A stretch of DNA of 18,657 bases from an uncultured Oscillospiraceae bacterium. Its GTDB lineage: Bacteria; Bacillota; Clostridia; Oscillospirales; Ruminococcaceae. Shown here piece after piece: positions 1 to 7,352 of the stretch. The number at the start of each line of letters is the position of its first letter. The first letter of the stretch is position 1. The notes beneath the pieces are model-generated. The model was not told the origin of the DNA, did no database searches, and worked only from the letters and a program-made list of their open reading frames with translations. The DNA is taken from the NCBI GenBank assembly GCA_900556255.1, contig USNZ01000005.1, positions 1 through 18,657 of the forward strand. Direction: 5' to 3'. The position numbers were made by a program, and so were the translations under genes.

Positions 1-756
1 CGCTATGATTGCCACCGTCAGCGTGTGCAGCGCCGCCAAGAAATGCCGAATTGCCGCGCGCACGGCCTTAACTGCCTTGCGTGTCTGCTTGGAAGCGTTC
101 TTGGCAGCCTGCCGTGTCCGTTGGGCCATCTGCTGGGCTTTTTGTTGGGCGACCTGCTCTGCCTGCACGGTGCTGGCAGCGGTTCGAATTTGCTTTCGGT
201 CGCGGCTCACGCCGCGGATTTCATGCGGAGCAGTTTTTATATCGTGCGGTTTTTCTTTGACGGACAGCCGATTCGATTTTATGTTGCGGTCAGATGTTTG
301 TTTTGCAGAATCACTTATGCGAGAATGATTCGCGCTTGGATTTTCTTTGCCAGACGGTACGCTACACTCCCGTGGCTCTGTAAGGTTGCTGCTTACTTGG
401 CCGCCGTCCGGTGCCTGTAGCTCAGAAAAAGACTGCTGGCCCGTCTGCTCCTGCCGTTCAACGCTCTGCTCCATATGCCGCTGCCCGGCGCGTTTCTTGG
501 CCAGTTCACGGCCTTTGTGAACAGCTACTTTTGCAGAGCTTTTGCCCACGCTCTGCAAAGCGTCGGAAACTTTTTCGCCAGTTTGATTGGCTTCGGAATA
601 TTGTCCTCCCTGCTGCCCGTCGGCTGTACTCTCTATTTCAGTTCGACCTTTTTCTTTGCTTCGCAGCCACAGCTGGCGCATGGCCTCTTTCGGTATCTGC
701 GCTGCCGCCCGCTGGCGCGGGGTAGTGTTTTCTGATTTTGTCCTTATATCTTCCAT
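1..756 (-). CDS. T4SS peptidoglycan hydrolase, N-terminal part (CwlT/NlpC-P60 type, cut by window edge)
   Basis: The frame is open from the ATG at 756 to the window edge, 252 codons without a stop, so the 3' part is missing. It starts MEDIRTK, followed by a motif like IPKEAMRQLWLRSKEKGRTE. A long Gln/Lys/Arg/Ser-rich, low-complexity region runs to about residue 230, and a hydrophobic stretch begins at the edge (AAIRHFLAALHTLTVAIIA). In Tn1549-like elements this N-terminus belongs to the bifunctional cell-wall hydrolase encoded after VirB4: a cytoplasmic basic tail, one membrane segment, then extracellular lytic transglycosylase and/or NlpC/P60 domains that open peptidoglycan for the conjugation channel. 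The catalytic domains lie outside the window, so the function rests on the N-terminal pattern and position. A GGTGGTG Shine-Dalgarno precedes the start by about 3 nt. The gene is separated from virB4 by a 269-bp structured gap. Confidence 0.8.
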   Translation of the reverse strand, partial: MEDIRTKSENTTPRQRAAAQIPKEAMRQLWLRSKEKGRTEIESTADGQQGGQYSEANQTGEKVSDALQSVGKSSAKVAVHKGRELAKKRAGQRHMEQSVERQEQTGQQSFSELQAPDGGQVSSNLTEPRECSVPSGKENPSANHSRISDSAKQTSDRNIKSNRLSVKEKPHDIKTAPHEIRGVSRDRKQIRTAASTVQAEQVAQQKAQQMAQRTRQAAKNASKQTRKAVKAVRAAIRHFLAALHTLTVAIIA

Positions 757-852
757 TTTCACCACCGTCACAAAAGATTCAAAAAATGTTGTGCGTTTGT
801 TCAAATTGCTTTTATGCCTTTGACACAAGCGCGGTGTATCCTATAGATGTAA

Positions 853-874
853 TCAAAAGGCGGGCAGCGCCCGC
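853..874 (-). terminator. GC hairpin plus TTTTGATT, possible terminator
   Basis: On the minus strand GCGGGC, a 3-nt loop and GCCCGC are followed by CTTTTGATT. The short stem with a broken T tract gives a weak rho-independent terminator or attenuator, about 100 bp before the hydrolase start. Confidence 0.35.
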
Positions 875-962
875 AACACCTACTGCGCCTTCGGCCATGT
901 GAGGGCAATCGCCCGGCCAAGGCCAGACAACCCATAAGGCTTCGGCCATTATATAAATTTGG

Positions 963-985
963 CGGCTGTGCGAAACGCACAGCCG
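963..985. terminator. Perfect hairpin after virB4, possible terminator
   Basis: CGGCTGTGCG and CGCACAGCCG form a perfect 10-bp stem around a 3-nt loop. On the plus strand it is followed by TCTTTTG, on the minus strand by CCAAATTTATA. Neither side has a long T run, so termination would be modest. It lies 40 bp beyond the virB4 stop. Confidence 0.4.
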
Positions 986-1025
986 TCTTTTGTGTGGGCG
1001 GGCTTCTGTTCCTGCAAGGCATAGG

Positions 1026-3356
1026 TTATTCTTTCAGCCGCTCATCCGGCTTGGTCGTCATCAGGCGGTAGAGCTTGGTGTCGGTCGGGAAGCTGTTCGT
1101 GAACGGCACAAGATTGCCTGCGCAGCGGATCAGACCGCAGCCGGCCGGTACGTTCGTGATGTACCCCAACTGCGTGTCCGAGATGTTCAGCAGCTTTGCC
1201 AACTCCCCGCGGTCGGTCGCGCTCTGGTTCAGCATGATGAGAAATTCCGAGTTTGCCAGCATCAGCCGCGCCGTATCGGAGCGCAGCAGCTCATCCACGT
1301 TCTGCGTCAGGCCGGTGATCAGACCGTTATATTTGCGGATACGCTTCCAGAGTTTGTAGAAAAAGTTGGAGCTGTACTCGTAACGGAACAGCAGGTAAAA
1401 CTCATCGCAGACGATCCAGGTGCGCCGGCCGGCTTTCCAGTTCTGGATGACGCGGTTGTAGATGGCATCCAGCGTTACCAACATTCCCAGGGGCATCAGC
1501 TGTTCGCCCAGCTCTCGGATGTCATAGTCGATGATTCGCGCCCTGGTATTCACGTTGGTGTGCCGCGCAAAGGTGTTGAGTGTGCCCGTGATAAACAGTT
1601 CGCTCGAAAGCGCCAACCCCTGCGCCTCGGTCTCCGGCTGCATTTTCAGCAGGCGGTAAAAGTCTTTCAGCGTCGGGGGTGTGCCGGTGCAGCCGCGGTC
1701 AAGGTAGGGCTTGTACAAAAGTTCCGTGCAGCGACCCAAAATCGACTTTTCGGCGGCGGTCAGGCTGCCCGCCAGCTGCTCAAACAGCGAAAGCACAAAC
1801 TCGCTTTTCGCAATGATCGGGTTGCGGTCGTCGCCGTACTCCTTGTCCATATCCAGCGCGTTGATGTGCGTGTCGGATGCGGCGGAGATTTGAATGACTT
1901 CGCCGCCGAGGGCACGGGTCAGGTGACCGAACTCACTTTCGGGATCAAGGATGAGAATATCATCCTCGGTCGCCAGCGCGATCTGCACGATTTCCTCTTT
2001 TGCAGACATGGACTTGCCGGAACCGGAAACACCCAAGCGGAACGAATTGCCGTTGAGCAGAAGCCGCCGATCCGCCACGATTCGGTTTTTGCTCACAGCG
2101 TTCTGCCCGTAGTAAATGCCGCCCGCCTGCATGATCTCCTGCGCGCGGAACGGAATCAGCACGGCGGTGCTTTCGGTCGTCAGTGTGCGCAGCGCTTGGA
2201 TGCGCCGCACACCGTAGGGCAGCACGGTGTCCAGCCCGTCGCGCTGCTGCCAGCGCAGCGTAGAAAGCTGACACAGATGCTTGCGCCCGACCGAGAGCAG
2301 CGTTTCGGTGTCGCTGTCGAGTTGGCGCTTGCTGTCGGCCAGATGCACCAGCGTGACAAGGCCAAACATCATGCGCTGGTCGCGGGTGGTCAAATCGTCC
2401 AGCATTTCTTTGGTTTCCTTGCGCTGCAGTTCCATGTCATATGGGATCGCGGCGGAAAAGTTGTTGTTGGCGTTCTGGCGGCGCTGCCAGTTGGCGGCGT
2501 TCGTTTCCACACCCAGCAGCGTATTTTGCAGCTGACGGGCGGCCTCGTCGGTCGGCACGGGCAGGATGTCGATGGACAGCATCAGGTCGCGGTCAAGGTC
2601 GCATAGCTCTGACACAAAGCTGTCTTTCAGATAACTGGCGAAATCCTGCAAATAGAGCACACGCCCAAATCGGCCGTCGATTTTGAAATGGTCGGCGGCA
2701 AATTCCATGCTGTCGGGGCAGAGCCAGTCCTTGAAATGCTGCCCGCGCTTGGCATTTTCCGCAATGTTAAACTCAAAAGCTGGTTCCTGCCCGACTTTGA
2801 AAAAGTCACGGAAAATGCGCAGGCGGTCGTTCACGGGCAGTTCTGCTGCCACCGAGGACAGCGCGGCAAAATGCGTGACGAGATCGGTGCCGACCCGCGC
2901 AAAATAAGCGCGAGCCTCATCAATGCTGCGCTTCACCACGCTCACGGTCAGGTAGCGTTCCCGCACAATGCTGTTGCTGCCCGCCGTCTGTGCGAGCAGC
3001 ATTTCATTAAACTCGCGGCGGTATTCGTCCAAGGTATCGCCTTTCATCGGCAACAGCACCGAGCGCTCAAACTCCGCCTTGTTGACGCGGCGATTGCACA
3101 GCGTGATTTTGGCTGATGCGCCGGAGTCCAAAGCGTTGAGCAGCTCGGAGTAATCCAGGAACATCGCTGTTTTGTCGTCCTTGCCTGCAATGGCATAGTT
3201 GATGTCGGTAAACGACCACGTCTTTGAATATTGATTTCCGCACAAAAAAATCCCATCCGACCAGATACGGCGGATGGGAATGGCGTCCTGCACCGAGCGC
3301 GGCACGCGAAACTTCACGCGCTCCTGCTGCTGTGCCTTGGCAAGCGTTTTAATCAT
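1026..3356 (-). CDS. virB4: VirB4/TraE-family conjugation ATPase
   Basis: This 776-residue ATPase energises the type IV secretion channel on the cytoplasmic side of the membrane. Walker A is GVSGSGKS at about residues 442-449, a DPESE motif follows at 471-475, and Walker B is the CDEFYLL stretch at about 650-656. A TQNVDELL sensor-like segment lies further on. The N-terminal 400 residues have the usual VirB4 layout, and the length fits the family in Tn1549-like elements. Its start overlaps the prgI stop as ATGA, so the two are probably translationally coupled. The PrgI-VirB4 pair is the hallmark of Gram-positive conjugation systems. Transcription continues towards the cell-wall hydrolase gene across a 269-bp gap. 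No damage to key residues is seen. Confidence 0.96.
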   Translation of the reverse strand: MIKTLAKAQQQERVKFRVPRSVQDAIPIRRIWSDGIFLCGNQYSKTWSFTDINYAIAGKDDKTAMFLDYSELLNALDSGASAKITLCNRRVNKAEFERSVLLPMKGDTLDEYRREFNEMLLAQTAGSNSIVRERYLTVSVVKRSIDEARAYFARVGTDLVTHFAALSSVAAELPVNDRLRIFRDFFKVGQEPAFEFNIAENAKRGQHFKDWLCPDSMEFAADHFKIDGRFGRVLYLQDFASYLKDSFVSELCDLDRDLMLSIDILPVPTDEAARQLQNTLLGVETNAANWQRRQNANNNFSAAIPYDMELQRKETKEMLDDLTTRDQRMMFGLVTLVHLADSKRQLDSDTETLLSVGRKHLCQLSTLRWQQRDGLDTVLPYGVRRIQALRTLTTESTAVLIPFRAQEIMQAGGIYYGQNAVSKNRIVADRRLLLNGNSFRLGVSGSGKSMSAKEEIVQIALATEDDILILDPESEFGHLTRALGGEVIQISAASDTHINALDMDKEYGDDRNPIIAKSEFVLSLFEQLAGSLTAAEKSILGRCTELLYKPYLDRGCTGTPPTLKDFYRLLKMQPETEAQGLALSSELFITGTLNTFARHTNVNTRARIIDYDIRELGEQLMPLGMLVTLDAIYNRVIQNWKAGRRTWIVCDEFYLLFRYEYSSNFFYKLWKRIRKYNGLITGLTQNVDELLRSDTARLMLANSEFLIMLNQSATDRGELAKLLNISDTQLGYITNVPAGCGLIRCAGNLVPFTNSFPTDTKLYRLMTTKPDERLKE

Positions 3357-3754
3357 GCGCGGCGCTCCTGTTTTTTATCTTGCTTCATGCGTTTCCCTCG
3401 CTTTCGCTTTTGATGCAGCCCTGCCTGTATGGCGGGCTGCATGGCGGCGTAATAGTAACTATCCGAGCGGAACACCAGCCGTTTGGGGCACAGCAGTTCT
3501 GATTTGCACCATGCCCACAGCAGTTGCTCCGGCGTCATGCCGTGGTAGGTAAAAAATCCGCAGACGGCAAACGGTGCGGCGGCCAAAATACACACCCAGC
3601 CGATTTCTTCCGTGTCCAACATCGGCTGCAGCAGAAAGTACACCGCAACAGCTACACCCACTGCTAACAGGGAGCAGACAAACTGCCGCGTGTTCAGCCC
3701 AAAGAAAATCGTTTCGTGGTATTCGCGGACTTCTTTTGGTATTTTGATCTCCAT
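3353..3754 (-). CDS. PrgI family conjugation membrane protein
   Basis: A 133-residue protein beginning MEIKIPKEVREYHETIFFGLNTRQF, the PrgI (PF12666) signature. Two adjacent hydrophobic segments at about residues 26-44 and 52-70 are followed by a basic C-terminus (KRKRGKRMKQDKKQERR). PrgI proteins are small inner-membrane components with VirB3-like placement, always next to VirB4. The ATG is preceded by GAGGTG with a short spacer. The stop overlaps the virB4 start by four bases, and only 9 bp separate it from the upstream VirB6-like gene. Confidence 0.92.
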   Translation of the reverse strand: MEIKIPKEVREYHETIFFGLNTRQFVCSLLAVGVAVAVYFLLQPMLDTEEIGWVCILAAAPFAVCGFFTYHGMTPEQLLWAWCKSELLCPKRLVFRSDSYYYAAMQPAIQAGLHQKRKRGKRMKQDKKQERRA

Positions 3755-3763
3755 AACGGCACC

Positions 3764-4600
3764 TCACAATCCCATAATTTCTTTTACGATCCTGTCGCAG
3801 CCCTTGATCGCACCGACCAACACCAACAGGTTGAACGTCAGCTCGGCCACATAGGTCCAGACGGCAGTCACGACCGATGCGGAGGTATCCACGCTCGGCG
3901 GACTGGCGGCCAGCGCCGAAAAGATCACGCACGACAGCGCGATCACCAAGCCCTGCAAGCACACCCCGGCATAGCTGCGGATGAAGTTTTTGCCGACGTT
4001 GGCTGTCGGTTCGCCCGCAAAGGCGGCTAGTGGGATCGGTGCGATGGCCGCATACATCCACAAGCTGAACATCCGGCCGTAGACGGTCAGGATCATAACG
4101 AAAGACAAAACCGTAATGAGCAGCCCGCCGATCAGTGTGACGGCCCACAGCGGGATCGAATCCCAGAAGCCCACATCATTGATGGCGTCCACCAGCTCCT
4201 GCGGCAGCGTGGTGCTGTTCATGCCCGATGTTCCCGACTGCGTAATTACCGTGGACACCGTGCCCTGCACGATGGAAAACACTGCCTGCATGAGCTCCAG
4301 CCCATAGGTCACAGCGGCCTTGGCCAGCGCGAAGCGGATAAACAGCTTGAGAGCGTGTTCGGGGCGTTTCACTTCCACAAAGCTGCCGCAGGTCTTTACC
4401 ACACCGATGGCGAAAAACAGCACGAGCAGCCCGTACCCGATGGCCTGCAGCGCGCCGTGGATACCGACCATGACCGACCACACCTGCCCGCCGCGAAAGG
4501 TCTGTGGGCTTTCGGTCAACAGCTGCCAGATCTCGGCCAGTTTGCCGTTCCAGGTGTTGAGGGCGGCGTTGAGGTTGTCTACGATCCAGCTATCGCCCAC
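3764..4600 (-). CDS. VirB6/TrbL-like polytopic conjugation protein
   Basis: A 278-residue protein with an amphipathic N-terminus (residues 1-35) and about six hydrophobic segments (roughly 50-72, 88-110, 152-172, 175-195, 208-232, 243-265). The PxPLAAFAGEPTANVGKNFIR region between the fourth and fifth resembles the conserved loop of the TrbL/VirB6-like proteins of CTn elements. It probably forms part of the membrane pore of the secretion channel. The start is set by AGGGGGTG five bases before the ATG. It lies between Maff2 and PrgI, the usual position. Identification rests on topology, size, the loop and context. Confidence 0.88.
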   Translation of the reverse strand: MGDSWIVDNLNAALNTWNGKLAEIWQLLTESPQTFRGGQVWSVMVGIHGALQAIGYGLLVLFFAIGVVKTCGSFVEVKRPEHALKLFIRFALAKAAVTYGLELMQAVFSIVQGTVSTVITQSGTSGMNSTTLPQELVDAINDVGFWDSIPLWAVTLIGGLLITVLSFVMILTVYGRMFSLWMYAAIAPIPLAAFAGEPTANVGKNFIRSYAGVCLQGLVIALSCVIFSALAASPPSVDTSASVVTAVWTYVAELTFNLLVLVGAIKGCDRIVKEIMGL

Positions 4601-4647
4601 ATGGCATCACCCCCTTGGTTTTGGTTTTACAATGCGTTGGCGCGATT

Positions 4648-5001
4648 TTATGCCCCCGTGCCCATGATCAAGTCCAAGATTTCTTTTGCAAACGTAATGA
4701 CCAGCCCGCCCGCAAGCGTGAGAAATCCCTGACTGCGCTGGCTGGGGTCGTGGCTTTGCAGAGAAAGACCAACCTGCACAATGCCCCAGCCGAGCAAAAT
4801 CAGCCCGATGGCGCGGATCAGGGAAAAGATAAAGGTTGACAGGTTGTTCACGACCGTCAGCGGGTCGCCGTCTGCAAAAGCAGGCAGGGCAAAACAAACG
4901 CCGCAGACGAGGGCGGCGTATAGGCAAAAGAAATGCCGCGCACGATTGGGTGCGCGGCGGGTGGCATTGATGCAATTTTTTTCATTCTTTTTGCAAAGCA
5001 T
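4648..5001 (-). CDS. Maff2 family small membrane protein
   Basis: About 117 residues. After a charged start there is a signal-like hydrophobic stretch ending ALPAFA-DG (cleavage near residue 43), then DPLTVVNNLSTFIFSLIRA and QVGLSLQSHDPSQRSQGFLT, both strongly typical of Maff2 (PF12750), with two membrane segments. Processed size and topology resemble VirB2/TrbC pilin-like subunits; that role is inference. Two in-frame ATGs compete. The one at 5007 directly abuts the virD4 stop (TAAATG) but is only 3 nt from GGAGG; the one at 5001 is 9 nt away and is chosen. The Shine-Dalgarno lies inside the last virD4 codons, so translation is probably coupled. Confidence 0.9.
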   Translation of the reverse strand: MLCKKNEKNCINATRRAPNRARHFFCLYAALVCGVCFALPAFADGDPLTVVNNLSTFIFSLIRAIGLILLGWGIVQVGLSLQSHDPSQRSQGFLTLAGGLVITFAKEILDLIMGTGA

Positions 5002-5007
5002 TGGCAT

Positions 5008-6801
5008 TTACCTCCGGTTTCTGTAAATCAAATTTGTTTGTAAATTCTGTTGGGCGGACACTTTTGGCTTATCCTCAAAATCATCCATGTCCAGCAGTTC
5101 ATATTGCTCCGGCTGACCGGGCAGGTCGTTCGCGGCTCCGGCAGCGGCGGTGTAATCATACGGCGATGCACCGCCGTCCTCGGTGAAGCGGATGTTCGGG
5201 TGCCGCAGCAGATCGTATTTGTCATCCAGAATCGGGCGCTCCCCGCGCACAAACAAAATTGCCTTGTCATCCCCCAGCAGCCGCACCTCATCCTGCTTGA
5301 GCAGTTCGCGTCCGCTTGTCTGCCGGTTCACGCTGTAGCTGCCGTTGCGGCCGCGGCTTCGGTTGTAGGACGCGATCGAGATCGTTTCCTTGCCGATCAG
5401 CTCCGAAACATACTTGTGCGTGCCCTGCTCGTTGCCGCCCAAGTACAAAAATTCGTCGCACAGACCGACCAGCGACTCCCAGTCGTTTTTGTACATGGCC
5501 TTGAGCTGCGCCATGTTCTGCGCGATGATCGAGCAGAAAATACCGCGCGAACGCATGGTCGCCAGCGCAGACAAAAAACTGTCCTTGGGCAGAGAAATGT
5601 TCGGGAATTCGTCGATCAGCAGATGCACCGGCACGGGCAGCCGTCCCCTGTGGACGCGGTCAGCCTGACGGTAGAGCGTCTGAATGAGCTGGCTGTAAAT
5701 CATGCCGACCAGATAGTTGAGCGATTTGTCCGAATCAGGGATGCAGCAGAACAGCGCAATCTTGCGTTCTCCGAGTTCTTCCAGATGCAGTTCGTCGGCC
5801 ATAGTCAGCCGTGCGATCTGCGGCAGATTGAATGCCGCCAGCCGAACGCCAACGCTGACCAGAATCGAACGCGCCGTCTTGCCCGCTGCCTGCTTGAAAA
5901 TACGGTACTGTTTGCAGGCAATGCTGTCCGGCTCGCGCATTTCCAGGCGTTCAAACAAAATGTCCAACGGTGATTGGTAGTCGGCGTCATCCTCACGCAC
6001 CTCGGCGGCTGCGATCATCTCCATGACCATGGCGAAGTTTTGCTCGTCGGCGGGCGCTTCGTGGATCAGGTAGAGCATAAGTGCCTGCAGCAGAGCGGTT
6101 TCGGCCTTCGACCAAAACGGGTCGTTTTCATGCGCGTTCGGCGGCGTGGTGTTCTGGATGAGGTCAGCAATAAGCTGCAAAACGTCCTTATCGCTCTGCA
6201 CATAGCAGAACGGGTTGTAGCAGAACGAGGCGGACGGGTCGATCAGGTCAAACACACGCACCTCATAACCTTGGGCAAGCAAGAACGCGCCTGTCTTTCG
6301 CAGGATCTCGGCTTTCGGGTCTGTGATGACCATGGAGCAGCCCGCCTGCAGCACATTCGGCACGGCATAGGTGCGGGTCTTGCCAGCACCACTGCCGCCG
6401 ATGACCAGCACGTTGGTGTTATGCTTATGCTTGTAGCCGTCCACGCCGATTTGGAAGTGCTTGGTCAGCAGCAGGTTGGTGCCGTGCTTGTCTCTATATT
6501 TTCGATTCAGCGCGGACACATCGCCCCAGCAGGCGGAGCCATGCTCCGCGCCGGGGCGTGTGTTGCACTTGTCGGAGACAAGCACGACTGCGGCAACTGC
6601 ATAAGTCAGCGTAAAAAGCAGCAAGAACCGTGCGCTGTGCTCTGTCCATCGCAAAGCAAAAGGCGCGGCCAGCGCGGCGTTCAGTGCGGCCAGCACCGAG
6701 TTTAAGCCGCCTGTCTGCCAGTGGCTGGCCACAGCCACCGCCGCCCACCAGACCAACGGCAGGGGCAGCAGGCAGAACCACCAAGGATAGTTTCTTTTCA
6801 G
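5008..6801 (-). CDS. virD4: VirD4/TraG-family type IV coupling protein, apparent CTG start
   Basis: About 597 residues. The coupling protein brings the relaxase-DNA complex to the secretion channel. Two N-terminal membrane segments (about 7-25 and 55-75) are followed by EHGSACWGDVSALNRKYR. Walker A is IGGSGAGKTR at about 134-143, Walker B is LLIDEFPNI at about 394-402, and an acidic tail (LLDMDDFEDKP) closes it. AGGAGG lies exactly 7 nt upstream of a CTG codon at 6801, where the family's usual N-terminus (xKRxYPxWFCLLPLPLVWW) begins. The only earlier in-frame start is a GTG at 6849, which lies inside a terminator hairpin and has no ribosome site. A CTG start is therefore favoured. Maff2 follows immediately. 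Its usual partner PcfB is upstream, but a toxin-antitoxin cassette and a small unknown gene lie between. Confidence 0.95.
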   Translation of the reverse strand: MKRNYPWWFCLLPLPLVWWAAVAVASHWQTGGLNSVLAALNAALAAPFALRWTEHSARFLLLFTLTYAVAAVVLVSDKCNTRPGAEHGSACWGDVSALNRKYRDKHGTNLLLTKHFQIGVDGYKHKHNTNVLVIGGSGAGKTRTYAVPNVLQAGCSMVITDPKAEILRKTGAFLLAQGYEVRVFDLIDPSASFCYNPFCYVQSDKDVLQLIADLIQNTTPPNAHENDPFWSKAETALLQALMLYLIHEAPADEQNFAMVMEMIAAAEVREDDADYQSPLDILFERLEMREPDSIACKQYRIFKQAAGKTARSILVSVGVRLAAFNLPQIARLTMADELHLEELGERKIALFCCIPDSDKSLNYLVGMIYSQLIQTLYRQADRVHRGRLPVPVHLLIDEFPNISLPKDSFLSALATMRSRGIFCSIIAQNMAQLKAMYKNDWESLVGLCDEFLYLGGNEQGTHKYVSELIGKETISIASYNRSRGRNGSYSVNRQTSGRELLKQDEVRLLGDDKAILFVRGERPILDDKYDLLRHPNIRFTEDGGASPYDYTAAAGAANDLPGQPEQYELLDMDDFEDKPKVSAQQNLQTNLIYRNRR

Positions 6802-6808
6802 CTTTCCA

Positions 6809-6814
6809 CCTCCT
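6809..6814 (-). promoter_or_regulatory. Consensus Shine-Dalgarno fixing the virD4 start at CTG
   Basis: AGGAGG on the minus strand, 7 nt before the CTG at 6801-6799. No ATG, GTG or TTG is in frame within the usual distance. It sits just downstream of the terminator hairpin. Confidence 0.8.
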
Positions 6815-6820
6815 GAAACA

Positions 6821-6856
6821 TAAAATGCCCTGCGCGGCAGATACCGCACAGGGCAT
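6821..6856 (-). terminator. Terminator-like hairpin between the toxin gene and virD4
   Basis: On the minus strand ATGCCCTGTGCGG pairs with a 15-nt right arm ending CGCAGGGCAT, with two G-U pairs and a very small loop, followed by TTTTATGTTT. It ends the toxin-antitoxin cassette (toxin stop at 6874) and precedes the virD4 ribosome site by only a few bases. If efficient it would be polar on the secretion operon, so it is probably leaky or virD4 is transcribed from elsewhere. Confidence 0.65.
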
Positions 6857-6873
6857 AGGGTTTATTTGTCGTT

Positions 6874-7194
6874 TTATAGCATTCGAGGAATATCCTGCGC
6901 GCTGTACAAGAACCGACGCACTTCCATCACGCCATCGATCACCACATAGAACACCGTGCAATTGTGGACGTAAATGCGATAGTACGGATATTCGCGCTGT
7001 TTCGTGGATGGATACGGTTCAAAGCTCTCTGCAAAATTCAGGCGCTCCAGAATCGCCTTTTCGGTATCATCCACCAGCTTCTGCGCAGCGGTAGGGTTGT
7101 CCAGCACTTGGTCGATATACTGCGCCGCACGCATCAAATCCTGCTCAAACAGTCGCGTGTAGCGCAGTTGATACTTAGGGAACCTCTGAATCAA
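6874..7194 (-). CDS. RelE/ParE-type toxin, native start displaced by a MITE
   Basis: The conserved part begins KYQLRYTRLFEQDLMRAAQYI and runs about 100 residues to RRFLYSAQDIPRML, including PYYRIYVHNCTVFYVV. This is the RelE/ParE (Txe/YoeB-like) fold, which acts on translating ribosomes or DNA gyrase depending on subgroup. Upstream of the Lys the frame continues into a 175-bp inverted-repeat element, so the present N-terminus is not original. Possible starts inside the element are a TTG at 7194 with AAGG 6 nt before it (used here), an ATG near 7242, and a TTG at 7266. Deleting the element restores GTG GAA GAA AAT AAG TAT, giving a 104-residue toxin overlapping the antitoxin. The fold is intact, but expression may be altered or lost. 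Confidence 0.8.
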   Translation of the reverse strand: MIQRFPKYQLRYTRLFEQDLMRAAQYIDQVLDNPTAAQKLVDDTEKAILERLNFAESFEPYPSTKQREYPYYRIYVHNCTVFYVVIDGVMEVRRFLYSAQDIPRML

Positions 7195-7196
7195 TC
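7178..7196 (+). repeat. Left terminal inverted repeat of the MITE
   Basis: GGGAACCTCTGAATCAATC; matches the inverted right end at 17 of 19 positions, then similarity stops abruptly. Confidence 0.85.
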
Positions 7197-7333
7197 CCGC
7201 CCTTCGGGCTTGGCACACATCACACCGTCTATCGCACATCATCCGCGTTGAGAAAATGCTCGACAATACATCCAGTATTGTCTGCGCTTTTCTCTTAGCG
7301 GCTGACGCGCGCTAGCCGCTGTACTGTGCACCA

Positions 7334-7352
7334 GATTGAATCAGAGCTTCCC
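7334..7352 (-). repeat. Right terminal inverted repeat of the MITE
   Basis: Minus-strand GGGAAGCTCTGATTCAATC. Its first base supplies the last base of the present antitoxin stop codon (TAG instead of the original TAA). Confidence 0.85.

Larger units (their letters stand above)
757..1025. other. Structured intergenic region between virB4 and the hydrolase gene
   Basis: No convincing gene lies in these 269 bp. The region holds a perfect 10-bp hairpin (963-985), a 6-bp GC hairpin followed on the minus strand by TTTTGATT (853-874), and two copies of ATGGCCGAAG on the minus strand, near 949 and 899. It looks like a termination or attenuation zone, or a resident intergenic repeat, in an otherwise tightly packed transfer operon. 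No clear promoter for the hydrolase gene was found in it. Confidence 0.5.
7178..7352. mobile_element. 175-bp MITE-like element between antitoxin and toxin
   Basis: The ends are GGGAACCTCTGAATCAATC at 7178-7196 and, inverted, GGGAAGCTCTGATTCAATC at 7352-7334 (17 of 19 identical). TA dinucleotides flank both sides (7176-7177 and 7353-7354), consistent with a TA target duplication as in IS630/Tc1-mariner-type elements. The interior is palindromic: arms 7250-7269 and 7275-7294 (15 of 20 paired), a 7-bp pair at 7297-7303 and 7314-7320, and a small GCCC/GGGC hairpin at 7199-7209. There is no transposase gene, so it must be mobilised in trans. Removing it with one TA rebuilds an overlapping antitoxin-toxin junction. 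The parent IS family is not identified. Confidence 0.85.

Noticed and set aside
801..1022. Minus-strand 73-codon frame in the gap after virB4
   Set aside because: No Shine-Dalgarno, Arg/Cys-rich unnatural composition, and it translates straight through two hairpins.
990..2606. Long plus-strand open frame (538 codons) opposite virB4
   Set aside because: It is antisense to a well-supported ATPase gene, has low-complexity His/Gln/Val-rich translation with no motifs, and arises from GC-rich codon bias.
5050..5973. Plus-strand open frame (307 codons) opposite virD4
   Set aside because: Shadow of the coupling-protein gene; no ribosome site or domain.
7178..7352. Transposase or small gene inside the MITE
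   Set aside because: No frame of useful length except the accidental extension of the toxin; the element is non-autonomous.
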